DNA of 6,957 nt from Kiritimatiellota bacterium (GTDB lineage: Bacteria; Verrucomicrobiota; Kiritimatiellia; RFP12; UBA1067), in contig WRML01000111.1 in the NCBI GenBank assembly GCA_009777165.1, forward strand, positions 1 through 6,957. The letters are read 5' to 3'. The position numbers and the translations under genes were made by a program. The notes under the pieces were generated by a model. That model was not told the DNA's origin and did not search any database. It saw only the letters and a program-made list of their open reading frames with translations. This document shows, in pieces, positions 1-6,051 of this stretch. Position 1 is the first letter of the stretch, and each line of letters begins with the position of its first letter.

Positions 1-2
1 CC

Positions 3-1529
3 ATCATCAAAGGCTACTTCATCGAAGACATCACCTCCCCGACTCCGTCGCGGGAGGGTGGCGTCCTTGGCGACTTCCACGTCATGGCGACTAGCCTCAC
101 CCTGCCCCAAGCGGAGATCAGCGCCTTCGCCTTCTACGCCTGCACCAACCTCACGGGCACGCTCTCCATCCCCCGCGACTGGAAGATTATCAACATTCAA
201 ACCTTCTTCCGTTGCAACAAGCTCGACGCCCTCGTCTTCGAGGAACCCTCCTCCATGCAGATCATCGGCGACGACGCCTTCAACGACTGCTCACGCCTCT
301 CCGGGAAGCTGTTCCTCCCCGACACCGTGTATAGCATCGGCACCGGTACCTTCGCCTACACGGGGTTCACGGAAATCTCCACCCCTTCTTCGGGCGCCAC
401 CTTCGGCAGCAATGCCTTCTACACGCAAGACCCCGCCCTCAACGCCGTCTGCTACCGGGGCAACTATCCCTACTCCGTGGCGTCGTCCCTCTATGAACTG
501 AACGGCAACGTCACCTCCTACGTCGCGCTGGCATCCGTGAACAGCTGGAACCCCGAGGTCTCGGACGGCCCCATCCAGAACGGCAACGCGACCTGGCGCG
601 GCCGCCCCATCCGCCTCTACGACTGGTACTTCGAGACCCCCACCGTCCTTGCCAGCCCCACCGGCTGGAAGTTCCAGGTGCAGGACATGGGGGCCGGCGC
701 GCTCTGGGTCACGAACTGTATCGCCACGCCCCCCTCCCCCTCCCCCCTCAACTTCACGGGGACCATCCAGGACGCCTGCACCATCGTCAACGTCGGCAAC
801 AACGGCACGGTGGCCGGCGCGGGCGCGCTCTTCAACGTCAACCGAAGTCGCTACCTGACCCATCTCACCCTCGCCGCGACCACGACCAACATCGGCAACT
901 ACGCCTTCTACTTCTGCACCAACCTCACGGGCATGGTGGCAATCCCCAACGCCGTGAAGGCAATCGGCAACAACGCCTTCCAGAGTTGCACCGCGATGAC
1001 CGGCCTCACCTTTGCGGCGCCCGCCTCGCTCCAGACCATCGGCAACAGCGCCTTCTCCTCCTGCACGAACCTCACGGGCACGGTGGCAATCCCCAACACC
1101 GTGCGGGACATCGGTAACAGCGCCTTCTATAATTGTGCCGCGATGACCGGCCTCACCCTCGGGACCCTCGGCGGCGCCCTCACGAACATCGGCAACAACG
1201 CCTTCCTATCCTGCATCAACCTCACGGGGCGCCTGACCCTCCCCGACGCCGTGAGGAACATCGGCGACTATGCCTTCTCCAACACCCGGCTCACGGAAAT
1301 CTCTACCCCCTCGACGGGCGCCACCTTCGGCAACTACGCCTTCCTGACATCCTACCCCGAACTGAACGCCGTCTGCTACCGGGGCGGCTACCCCGACTCC
1401 GTAGGGACTTTCCCGTATAACTCTAGCGGCAACGTCACCTCCTACGTCCTGCGCGCACACGCGGCGAACTGGGACGCCAACGCCGACGGGTTAACCGGCG
1501 CCCCCATCGAGGACGGCCACGCGACCTGA
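3..1529 (+). CDS. BspA-like leucine-rich-repeat surface protein, 5'-partial and ended by an in-frame TGA
   Basis: The frame is open from the first complete codon (base 3), so the true start lies upstream of the window; the first internal ATG (84) has no ribosome binding site and falls inside repeat sequence. The visible 508 residues are BspA/TpLRR (LRR_5-type) repeats of about 23-26 residues, with the pattern NIGxxAFxxCTNLTGxxxIPxxVxxIG repeated many times. Family knowledge: such proteins are usually secreted or surface-exposed and bind host or polymer ligands; no specific ligand can be read here. One repeat block runs to about base 530, a linker with WRGRPIR (594-614) and a VTNCIATPPSPSPLNF segment follows, then a second block to about 1450. 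The ending is odd: the TGA at 1527-1529 replaces the Trp codon of the repeated ATWRGRPIR motif, and the same frame continues to 3629. This is very probably the front part of one larger protein. LRR identity is highly confident; the boundaries as a mature gene product are not. Confidence 0.85.
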   Translation: MIKGYFIEDITSPTPSREGGVLGDFHVMATSLTLPQAEISAFAFYACTNLTGTLSIPRDWKIINIQTFFRCNKLDALVFEEPSSMQIIGDDAFNDCSRLSGKLFLPDTVYSIGTGTFAYTGFTEISTPSSGATFGSNAFYTQDPALNAVCYRGNYPYSVASSLYELNGNVTSYVALASVNSWNPEVSDGPIQNGNATWRGRPIRLYDWYFETPTVLASPTGWKFQVQDMGAGALWVTNCIATPPSPSPLNFTGTIQDACTIVNVGNNGTVAGAGALFNVNRSRYLTHLTLAATTTNIGNYAFYFCTNLTGMVAIPNAVKAIGNNAFQSCTAMTGLTFAAPASLQTIGNSAFSSCTNLTGTVAIPNTVRDIGNSAFYNCAAMTGLTLGTLGGALTNIGNNAFLSCINLTGRLTLPDAVRNIGDYAFSNTRLTEISTPSTGATFGNYAFLTSYPELNAVCYRGGYPDSVGTFPYNSSGNVTSYVLRAHAANWDANADGLTGAPIEDGHAT

Positions 1530-1607
1530 CGCGGCCGCCCCATCCGCGCCATCGCCTGGTTTTACGACGACGGGGAAATCTACGACAACACCGGCTGGCG
1601 GTTTGCG

Positions 1608-3629
1608 GTGGACGACCTGCCCGGCAACGCCCTCTGCGTTACGAACTGCGTCGCCACGCCCCCCTCCCCCCCCCCCCTCGACTTCACCGGAACCATCCGA
1701 GGCGACCGTACCATCGCCACCATCGGGAACTACGAGAACTGGTATGCAGCACTCTTCAACGCGTCACAGCGCTATTACCTGAGCCAGCTCACCCTGCCCA
1801 ACACTGTGACAAACATCGGCAACTATGCGTTCTACGTTTGCAATATCACCGGGAAGCTGACCATCCCCGATTCCGTGACGGACATCGGCATCGGTGCGTT
1901 CAGCCATTGCAAGTATATCACAGCGCTGACCATCCCCAACTCCGTGACACGCATTGGCTCCTACGCCTTCCAATCCTGTTCCGCGATGAGCGGCCTGAAC
2001 CTCGGAGGCGCGGTCGAGGATATCGGCGCCATGGCATTCCACTGCTGCACCAACCTCACGGGGACGATCTCCATCCCCGACTCCGTGAAAAACATCGGCT
2101 GGGCTGCCTTCAGATATAGTGGGTATAGTGGGGTAAGCGGCCTGACCTTAACCTTAGGCAATTCGGTCACGAACATCGGCAACGAGGCTTTCTATAGGTG
2201 TATGTGCCTCACCGGGACGCTGACCATCCCCGACTCCGTGAAAAACATCGGCTACGGTGCCTTCAACAGCACGAGGCTCACGGAAATCTCTACACCCTCG
2301 ACGGGGGTCCGCCTCCAGACGCAAGTCTTCGGAGGGAACCCCTTCCTGGAAGCCGTCTATTACAGAGGCGGCTACTTCCAGTCTGTCTCCTCTCCCATAT
2401 ATGGATATGGAAGTGACTTTCATGCATTAAGTTCAAACGTCATCTCCTACGTCATGTTGGAGCACGTGGACAGTTGGAACTACTCTGGGCAAGTTAGCAA
2501 TCCGCCCATCCAAAACGGTAACGCGATGTGGCGGGACCGTCCCATCCGCTGCCTCCCCGGCTGGGGGTTCGAGGGCTCCGGGGACATCATCATCGCAGAC
2601 GAGAAGGGTTGGCGCTTCGTCGTGCGCGACGAGGCGGGCGACCACACCCTCCGCATCATGACCTGTATCGGCACGCCCTCCATCCCCGCACCCCTGGATT
2701 TCTCTGGCGACTTCTACGGCGGCCTGACCAACTACACGATCGTCACCATCGGGCTCGACGGCACCGCGGCAAGCTCCATCTTCAACACCGCCCAGAAACC
2801 CTTCCTCACGCAACTCACCCTCCCGCCGACCGTGACGACCATTGACAACTACGCCTTCCACGGCTGCACCAACCTCACCGAAACCGTGACCATCCCCAAC
2901 TCTGTCATCACCATCGGCGACGGCGCCTTCCAGGATTGCAGCAGGATGAGCAGCCTGAGCCTCGGTAGCGCCGTGCAGACCATCGGCGACTCCGCCTTCG
3001 CCTTCTGCTCCAGCCTCCCCGCCGCACAGTTGACCATCCCCGCCTCCGTGACGAGCATCGGGAGCCTCGCCTTCTCCAATACCCGATACAGGAGCGTCTC
3101 CACGCCCTCGACGGGGGTCACCTTCGGGAACCGAATCTTCGTCAACAACACCTACCTCACCAACGTCACCTATTCGGGCAGCTACCCTGTCGCCGTGGGG
3201 GTGGAGCTCTACACCGGATCCCCCGGTGCCGTCTCCTACATCCACCACCCCGACTGCGAGACCTGGCAGGACGTCACCGGATCCTTCGACAACGCCACCG
3301 CCCAATGGCAATCCCGTCCGATCATCTGCCTGGGCCATCCCCCGCCCCTCCCCCCCGAACCGGAGGCGTATGACGTCTTCATTGCCTCCATCGACGTGAA
3401 CGCCTTTGGCCACGTGACCCTGACGTGGGAACGCGCCCCGGTGGAAGACGCGCTCGGTACTGGCTACGGCTACGAGATTGGCGTTTCCACCAACCTCACG
3501 TACTGGGAGCTTCTCACCCCCCTGCCCACGGTGAAACCCTTCGGTGCGACGCGCGACGCGACGACCATCCCGCCAACCACCCTCCCCCCCTCCGACCGCC
3601 ACTTCTTTAAGCTCCGCGCGGTGAAGTGA
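1608..3629 (+). CDS. 3' part of the same BspA-like LRR protein, downstream of the in-frame TGA
   Basis: This is the in-frame continuation of the preceding LRR frame, open from 1530 directly after the TGA. The GTG at 1608 is only the first possible start: no Shine-Dalgarno precedes it and it sits inside a linker (GWRFAVDDLPGNALCVTNC) homologous to the linker at about 660-720. Independent translation is therefore doubtful, and the segment is best read as the second half of a split or read-through gene. It holds two more LRR blocks (about 1780-2390 and 2800-3170) with repeats such as LTIPDSVTDIGIGAF, separated by a linker with WRDRPIR (2529-2549). After WQSRPI (3306-3323) comes a Pro-rich spacer, then about 90 residues with VTLTWE that look like a fibronectin-type-III-like beta domain, ending FFKLRAVK. 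No membrane anchor or sorting signal is visible at the C terminus. That style of ending is familiar to me from PVC-group exported proteins, which is an inference. Confidence 0.7.
   Translation: MDDLPGNALCVTNCVATPPSPPPLDFTGTIRGDRTIATIGNYENWYAALFNASQRYYLSQLTLPNTVTNIGNYAFYVCNITGKLTIPDSVTDIGIGAFSHCKYITALTIPNSVTRIGSYAFQSCSAMSGLNLGGAVEDIGAMAFHCCTNLTGTISIPDSVKNIGWAAFRYSGYSGVSGLTLTLGNSVTNIGNEAFYRCMCLTGTLTIPDSVKNIGYGAFNSTRLTEISTPSTGVRLQTQVFGGNPFLEAVYYRGGYFQSVSSPIYGYGSDFHALSSNVISYVMLEHVDSWNYSGQVSNPPIQNGNAMWRDRPIRCLPGWGFEGSGDIIIADEKGWRFVVRDEAGDHTLRIMTCIGTPSIPAPLDFSGDFYGGLTNYTIVTIGLDGTAASSIFNTAQKPFLTQLTLPPTVTTIDNYAFHGCTNLTETVTIPNSVITIGDGAFQDCSRMSSLSLGSAVQTIGDSAFAFCSSLPAAQLTIPASVTSIGSLAFSNTRYRSVSTPSTGVTFGNRIFVNNTYLTNVTYSGSYPVAVGVELYTGSPGAVSYIHHPDCETWQDVTGSFDNATAQWQSRPIICLGHPPPLPPEPEAYDVFIASIDVNAFGHVTLTWERAPVEDALGTGYGYEIGVSTNLTYWELLTPLPTVKPFGATRDATTIPPTTLPPSDRHFFKLRAVK
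1666..1677 (+). repeat. C12 homopolymer inside the LRR coding frame
   Basis: A run of twelve C residues follows C6-T at 1659-1665. It encodes the Pro-rich piece of the TPPSPPPLDF linker. The equivalent place in the previous module (about 729-746) is interrupted by T (C6-T-C5-T-C6). Long C tracts in surface-protein genes are known slippage sites in other bacteria; here the frame is intact at this length. Confidence 0.6.
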
Positions 3630-3688
3630 GCACGACTAGGGCGTGTTGACTTGGGATTGGCACATATGGCAATAAGAAGGAGACGAAA

Positions 3689-3741
3689 GGGGCTGCAAAC
3701 CCCCACCGCCGGATACGGCACCACCCTCTTTCAAAAGGAGG
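3689..3741. other. Cluster of three short hairpins between convergent genes
   Basis: Three consecutive inverted repeats lie after the LRR stop codon: GGGG (3689-3692) with CCCC(C) (3700-3704); GCCG-GATA-CGGC (3708-3719); and CCTCTTT (3725-3731) with AAAGGAGG (3734-3741), the last with one bulged base. None is followed by a clean T tract on either strand, so they are not canonical intrinsic terminators. Their place between two converging genes suggests transcript-end structure or a dispersed intergenic repeat. Confidence 0.4.
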
Positions 3742-3765
3742 CTGGGGAAGAAGTCAGAAGTGGTA

Positions 3766-3799
3766 CCCCCTCCGTCCCCCCTACATCCCCTAGGTCCCC
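3766..3799 (-). other. Potential G-quadruplex motif (four G tracts of 4-6, loops of 5)
   Basis: On the + strand the region reads C5-TCCGT-C6-TACAT-C4-TAGGT-C4. The minus strand therefore has four G tracts of at least four bases with three five-base loops, which meets the usual sequence rule for an intramolecular quadruplex. It begins 25 bases past the isomerase stop codon, inside that gene's likely 3' untranslated region. The near 10-base period also suggests a degenerate short tandem repeat. Confidence 0.5.
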
Positions 3800-3814
3800 T
3801 CGCGAGAGGTTTCT
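3798..3814 (+). terminator. Possible weak terminator hairpin (CCTC-GCGA-GAGG then TTTCT)
   Basis: A perfect four-base-pair stem, CCTC/GAGG, is closed by a GNRA-type GCGA tetraloop and followed by TTTCT on the + strand. It lies 168 bases after the LRR stop codon. The stem is short and the T tract is broken, so it is only a candidate end for the LRR transcript. The stem also forms on the opposite strand, directly after the isomerase gene, but without a T tract there. Confidence 0.25.
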
Positions 3815-3823
3815 GCCCGTGCG

Positions 3824-4702
3824 CTACACATCGCAGATGTTCACTGCCGCACGGAGGCTGGCAAGGGCATCCGCGTTCTTCGGCACGAACTCCTGACCGA
3901 CGTAACCCGTGTAGCCTGTCGCGAGGATGGCCTTCATCAGGGCGGGGTAGTCGAGCGTCTGGGTGGAGTCAATCTCGTTACGCCCGGGCATACCGCCCGT
4001 GTGGTAGTGCCCCCAGCACTCCGCATGTTGCCGGATGTCCGCCATGGGGTCTTCCTTCATCATCGCGGCATGGTAGATGTCGTACAGCACCTTGACGCGC
4101 GGAGAGCCGACACGCTTGACCATCTCGACGAACCACGCGGTGGAGTCGCCCATGTAATCCTTGTGGTTGATGGAGTTGAGGAACTCCATGCAGATGGTGA
4201 TCTTCTTCTCCTCCGCATACGGCGCGATCTTCTTGAGCGCGGTCACGCAGTTGTCGAGGCCCTCCTGTTTGTCCATGCCCGCCGTGTTGCCGGACATGGT
4301 GATGACGTTCGGGAAACCGTTCGCCACGGACTCGTCTATTTTCTTCTTGATTGACGCGAGGCAATCGTCATGATGCTCGATACGGTTGAGCCCCTTCTCG
4401 ATGGAGCCTGTCGGGACCATCGCACAGATGAGCCCATGCTTCTTGAGGGTCGGCCACTCGCCCGGGCCCGTGAGTTCGACGGATTGAATTCCCATCTCCG
4501 CACACGCGACGGCGAACGAGTCGAGGCTCATGTTGTTCTTGTTCATGTAACCGCTGTAACACCAGAGACAGACCGACTGTTTGATGTTCCCCTTGAGGTC
4601 TGCCGCGAACAGCGGCGGCACCGGCGGCACCGCCGCCATCACCGCCGCGCCCGCGAGTGTCTTCAGCGCGCCGCGCCGTGTGTAATCCGAGTTGCCAAAC
4701 AT
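3824..4702 (-). CDS. Tat-exported hydroxypyruvate isomerase-like TIM-barrel protein
   Basis: This 292-residue protein belongs to the xylose-isomerase-like TIM-barrel superfamily (AP_endonuc_2 fold) and is closest to hydroxypyruvate isomerase (Hyi), which interconverts hydroxypyruvate and tartronate semialdehyde. Residues 1-33 form a Tat-type signal (TRRGALK at 8-14, then an Ala/Val/Pro-rich segment ending PLFA), so it is probably exported. Likely metal/catalytic residues, by analogy with Hyi, are Glu173 (ICMEFLNS), Asp208 (YDIYH, 207-211), His234 (GHYHT) and Glu271 (GQEFVPKN). The PGRNEID motif (239-245) also matches the family. Without the signal it is close to the 258 residues of E. coli Hyi. 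The ATG start is supported by a purine-rich AAGGGGG at 4707-4713. It lies 81 bases behind atpK on the same strand. The exact substrate is uncertain: exported members of this superfamily in PVC bacteria are often labelled only 'sugar phosphate isomerase/epimerase'. Confidence 0.85.
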   Translation of the reverse strand: MFGNSDYTRRGALKTLAGAAVMAAVPPVPPLFAADLKGNIKQSVCLWCYSGYMNKNNMSLDSFAVACAEMGIQSVELTGPGEWPTLKKHGLICAMVPTGSIEKGLNRIEHHDDCLASIKKKIDESVANGFPNVITMSGNTAGMDKQEGLDNCVTALKKIAPYAEEKKITICMEFLNSINHKDYMGDSTAWFVEMVKRVGSPRVKVLYDIYHAAMMKEDPMADIRQHAECWGHYHTGGMPGRNEIDSTQTLDYPALMKAILATGYTGYVGQEFVPKNADALASLRAAVNICDV

Positions 4703-4783
4703 GATTCCCCCTTTTCGTTCAGCCCGCAGGTGGCGCAGATGGGTTTCGATTTGCGTCGGCTGCGAGCAAACACCCCTCCGTGT

Positions 4784-5227
4784 TCAGACCGGTATTCGGC
4801 GGATGGCCGTAAACGTGAACACCATCACGAAGATGGCCGCCGTCTCGATGATCCCCAGCGCGGCGAGATAGTTCGCCAGTCCCTGCCCGGTATCCGCCTG
4901 CGCGTCCGCCGCCGCTGCCGCCGCCTTGCCCTGCAGGAACGCCGAAAGCCCGACCGCGAAACCCGCGAACGCTCCCAAGACCAGCAGGGGGACCCCCACC
5001 GCCGCCTTCGGCAACATCGCGAACATCAAAATCATCCCGTAGAGCGTCTGCGAGAGCGGCACGCCCACGAACGACAACAGCAGGAAAGGCGCCTGCTTAT
5101 TCTGCGCGTAGCACTTCTTCCACGCGCCGACGGCAGACGCCGCCGCCACACCCGTGCCCATCGCCGACCCTGCCGCACACAACGCCAAACACATCACCGC
5201 CCCCGTAACTCCCCAAGCCGTCTCCAT
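4784..5227 (-). CDS. atpK: V-type ATP synthase/ATPase subunit K (proteolipid c-ring subunit)
   Basis: A 147-residue, very hydrophobic protein with four predicted membrane helices in two hairpins, the layout of bacterial V-type K subunits such as Enterococcus hirae NtpK (156 residues). The first hairpin has Gln60 in PLSQTLYG, where NtpK has TQGLYG. The second has the ion-binding Glu128 in GIIETAA, where NtpK has AMVETYA. The loop LQGKAAAA (98-105) also matches the family. The subunit forms the membrane rotor ring that carries H+ or Na+; which ion cannot be told from sequence alone. I chose the ATG at 5225-5227 because AAGGAG (5237-5242) sits nine bases before it; the upstream in-frame GTG/ATG (5243-5248) would place that site inside the gene. 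No other V-ATPase gene is nearby, although this gene usually sits at the end of the V-ATPase operon. The gene name ntpK is equally valid. Confidence 0.9.
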   Translation of the reverse strand: METAWGVTGAVMCLALCAAGSAMGTGVAAASAVGAWKKCYAQNKQAPFLLLSFVGVPLSQTLYGMILMFAMLPKAAVGVPLLVLGAFAGFAVGLSAFLQGKAAAAAADAQADTGQGLANYLAALGIIETAAIFVMVFTFTAIRRIPV

Positions 5228-5236
5228 AACTACACT

Positions 5237-5242
5237 CTCCTT
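5237..5242 (-). promoter_or_regulatory. Ribosome binding site deciding the atpK start
   Basis: AAGGAG on the minus strand lies nine bases before the ATG at 5225-5227. It overlaps the reading frame of the longer alternative starts (GTG 5246-5248, ATG 5243-5245), which themselves have no suitably spaced site, so it favours the shorter protein. Confidence 0.65.
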
Positions 5243-5265
5243 CATCACGTTTTAAATCACGGTAT

Positions 5266-5294
5266 ATCATACCATCCCTCCTTGCGCTTTTCCA
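5266..5294 (-). promoter_or_regulatory. Probable sigma70-type promoter for atpK
   Basis: On the minus strand, TGGAAA (5289-5294, 4 of 6 to TTGACA) is followed after exactly 17 bases by TATGAT (5266-5271, 5 of 6 to TATAAT), with TGG directly before it as an extended -10. Transcription would start near 5259, giving a leader of about 32 bases that contains the AAGGAG site. The region is AT-richer than the surrounding DNA. Confidence 0.5.
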
Positions 5295-5331
5295 CTGTTT
5301 TTTTCGGAAAGAACGGGGCGGGGTGGGTACC

Positions 5332-6045
5332 TCACATCCCGAAAATCCTTTTCGCCTGACGGATGGCCTCCGCTGTCGGGGGGGGGGTCTGGGCGAGAAG
5401 GTACTCGTCATCCAGCTTCTCCCATTTGTACTCGCCCATCTTGTGGAACGGCAGCAACTCAATCTTACGGATGACCGTGAATTTCTTCAGGTATTCCGCA
5501 AGGGCGGTCAAGCGCGGCTCATCCAGCGTGAATCCCGGCACCAGCACATGGCGGATCCAGACGGGCTTGCCGATGCGTTCGCAGAAGTCGAGCGTGGCGA
5601 GCGTGTTCGCGTTCCCGGCCCCGGTCAGCGTCTTGCACAACCCGTTGTCGAGCGCCTTGATGTCGAGCATCACCAGATCCGCCTGTTCCAGCACGGGGCC
5701 CGCAACGGACAGGGGGACCACACCCGACGTGTCGAGCGCGGTGTGCAGACCGTTCTCGCGGCACCCCTCCAGAATCGCGCCGGCAAACCCCGGCTGGAGC
5801 AGGGGCTCCCCCCCCGACAGCGTGACCCCCCCGGAACGGATGAACATGCGGTACGTCAGAATATCCGCCAGCACATCCCCCGCGCACATCGTCGTCCCGT
5901 CGTCAACCGCCCGTGCGTCGGGGTTGTGGCAGTAGAGGCACCGCAGGGGACACCCCTGCAGGAACAACACATACCGGATCCCCGGCCCGTCCAGCGTCCC
6001 GAACGACTCGACCGAGTGCACGTTCCCTGTGACCGAGGGGTCCAC
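5332..6045 (-). CDS. pflA: Pyruvate formate-lyase activating enzyme (radical SAM)
   Basis: This 237-residue protein aligns over its whole length with PflA (246 residues in E. coli), the cytosolic radical SAM enzyme that installs the glycyl radical on pyruvate formate-lyase under anaerobic conditions. Visible family features are GTLDGPGIR (16-24), the 4Fe-4S motif CPLRCLYC with Cys32, Cys36 and Cys39, the SAM-binding SGGEP (77-81), LDTSG (104-108), LDIK (127-130), IRHVLVPG (164-171) and KIELLPFHKMGEYKW (193-207). The start is a GTG at 6043-6045, six bases after the TGA of the upstream gene; GAGG, partly formed by that stop codon, lies four bases before it, so translational coupling is likely. 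The start also agrees with the N terminus of E. coli PflA. A C10 run (5378-5387 on the + strand as G10) encodes Pro-Pro-Pro near the C terminus. pflB is not adjacent. Activation of another glycyl-radical enzyme is possible but less likely given the close match. Confidence 0.93.
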   Translation of the reverse strand: MDPSVTGNVHSVESFGTLDGPGIRYVLFLQGCPLRCLYCHNPDARAVDDGTTMCAGDVLADILTYRMFIRSGGVTLSGGEPLLQPGFAGAILEGCRENGLHTALDTSGVVPLSVAGPVLEQADLVMLDIKALDNGLCKTLTGAGNANTLATLDFCERIGKPVWIRHVLVPGFTLDEPRLTALAEYLKKFTVIRKIELLPFHKMGEYKWEKLDDEYLLAQTPPPTAEAIRQAKRIFGM

Positions 6046-6051
6046 GCCGCC

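Larger units (their letters stand above)
3..3308 (+). repeat. Four tandem in-frame protein modules within the LRR gene
   Basis: The gene is made of large imperfect modules, each ending in an (A)TW-x-x-RPI motif. The Trp-equivalent codons lie at 594-596 (TGG), 1527-1529 (TGA), 2529-2531 (TGG) and 3306-3308 (TGG), so the modules are 311, 334 and 259 codons long plus the partial first one. Within each, an LRR block is followed by a capping segment (TEISTPSTGATFG, then YRGGYP, then NVTSYV), the RPI motif, a GWxF linker, a C-x-x-TPPSPxPLxFxGT segment and the next block. Identity between the first two full junctions is very high: bases 588-614 and 1521-1547 differ at one position only. This points to duplication inside the gene, possibly maintained by recombination. 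Confidence 0.85.

Noticed and set aside
1527..1529. Genome-wide use of TGA as Trp (genetic code 4)
   Set aside because: Several genes here end at TGA at family-typical lengths, and Trp is otherwise written TGG throughout. The high GC content also argues against it.
1527..1550. Selenocysteine insertion at the in-frame TGA
   Set aside because: The homologous residue in the other modules is Trp, not Cys, the protein is not a redox enzyme, and I see no convincing SECIS-type hairpin directly downstream.
3..3308. CRISPR array or satellite DNA suggested by repeated motifs
   Set aside because: The repeats are degenerate at DNA level, keep a reading frame throughout and encode LRR consensus residues.
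2433..3602. Long minus-strand open frame opposite the LRR gene
   Set aside because: It is a shadow frame produced by high GC and the repeats; its translation is Gly/Val/Arg-rich with no domain pattern and no ribosome binding site.
3651..3896. Small plus-strand frame in the intergenic region
   Set aside because: It would start at TTG, runs through the hairpins and C tracts and into the end of the isomerase gene, and resembles no protein I know.
4769..4784. AACAC/GTGTT hairpin at the atpK stop codon as a terminator
   Set aside because: The stem is only five base pairs, overlaps the stop codon and is followed by no real T tract.
5097..5270. Short minus-strand frame starting MIYRDLKRD, preceded by AAGGAGGG and overlapping atpK
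   Set aside because: The ribosome site looks good, but it lies between the -35 and -10 of the likely atpK promoter, so it would not be on that transcript. The product is Gly/Arg-rich and mostly overlaps atpK.
4370..5359. Long plus-strand open frame across the isomerase and atpK
   Set aside because: It spans two well-identified minus-strand genes and the gaps beside them, and its translation is Arg/His-rich low-complexity sequence.
5363..5935. Plus-strand open frame opposite pflA
   Set aside because: It lies wholly within a convincingly identified radical SAM gene on the other strand and shows no family features.
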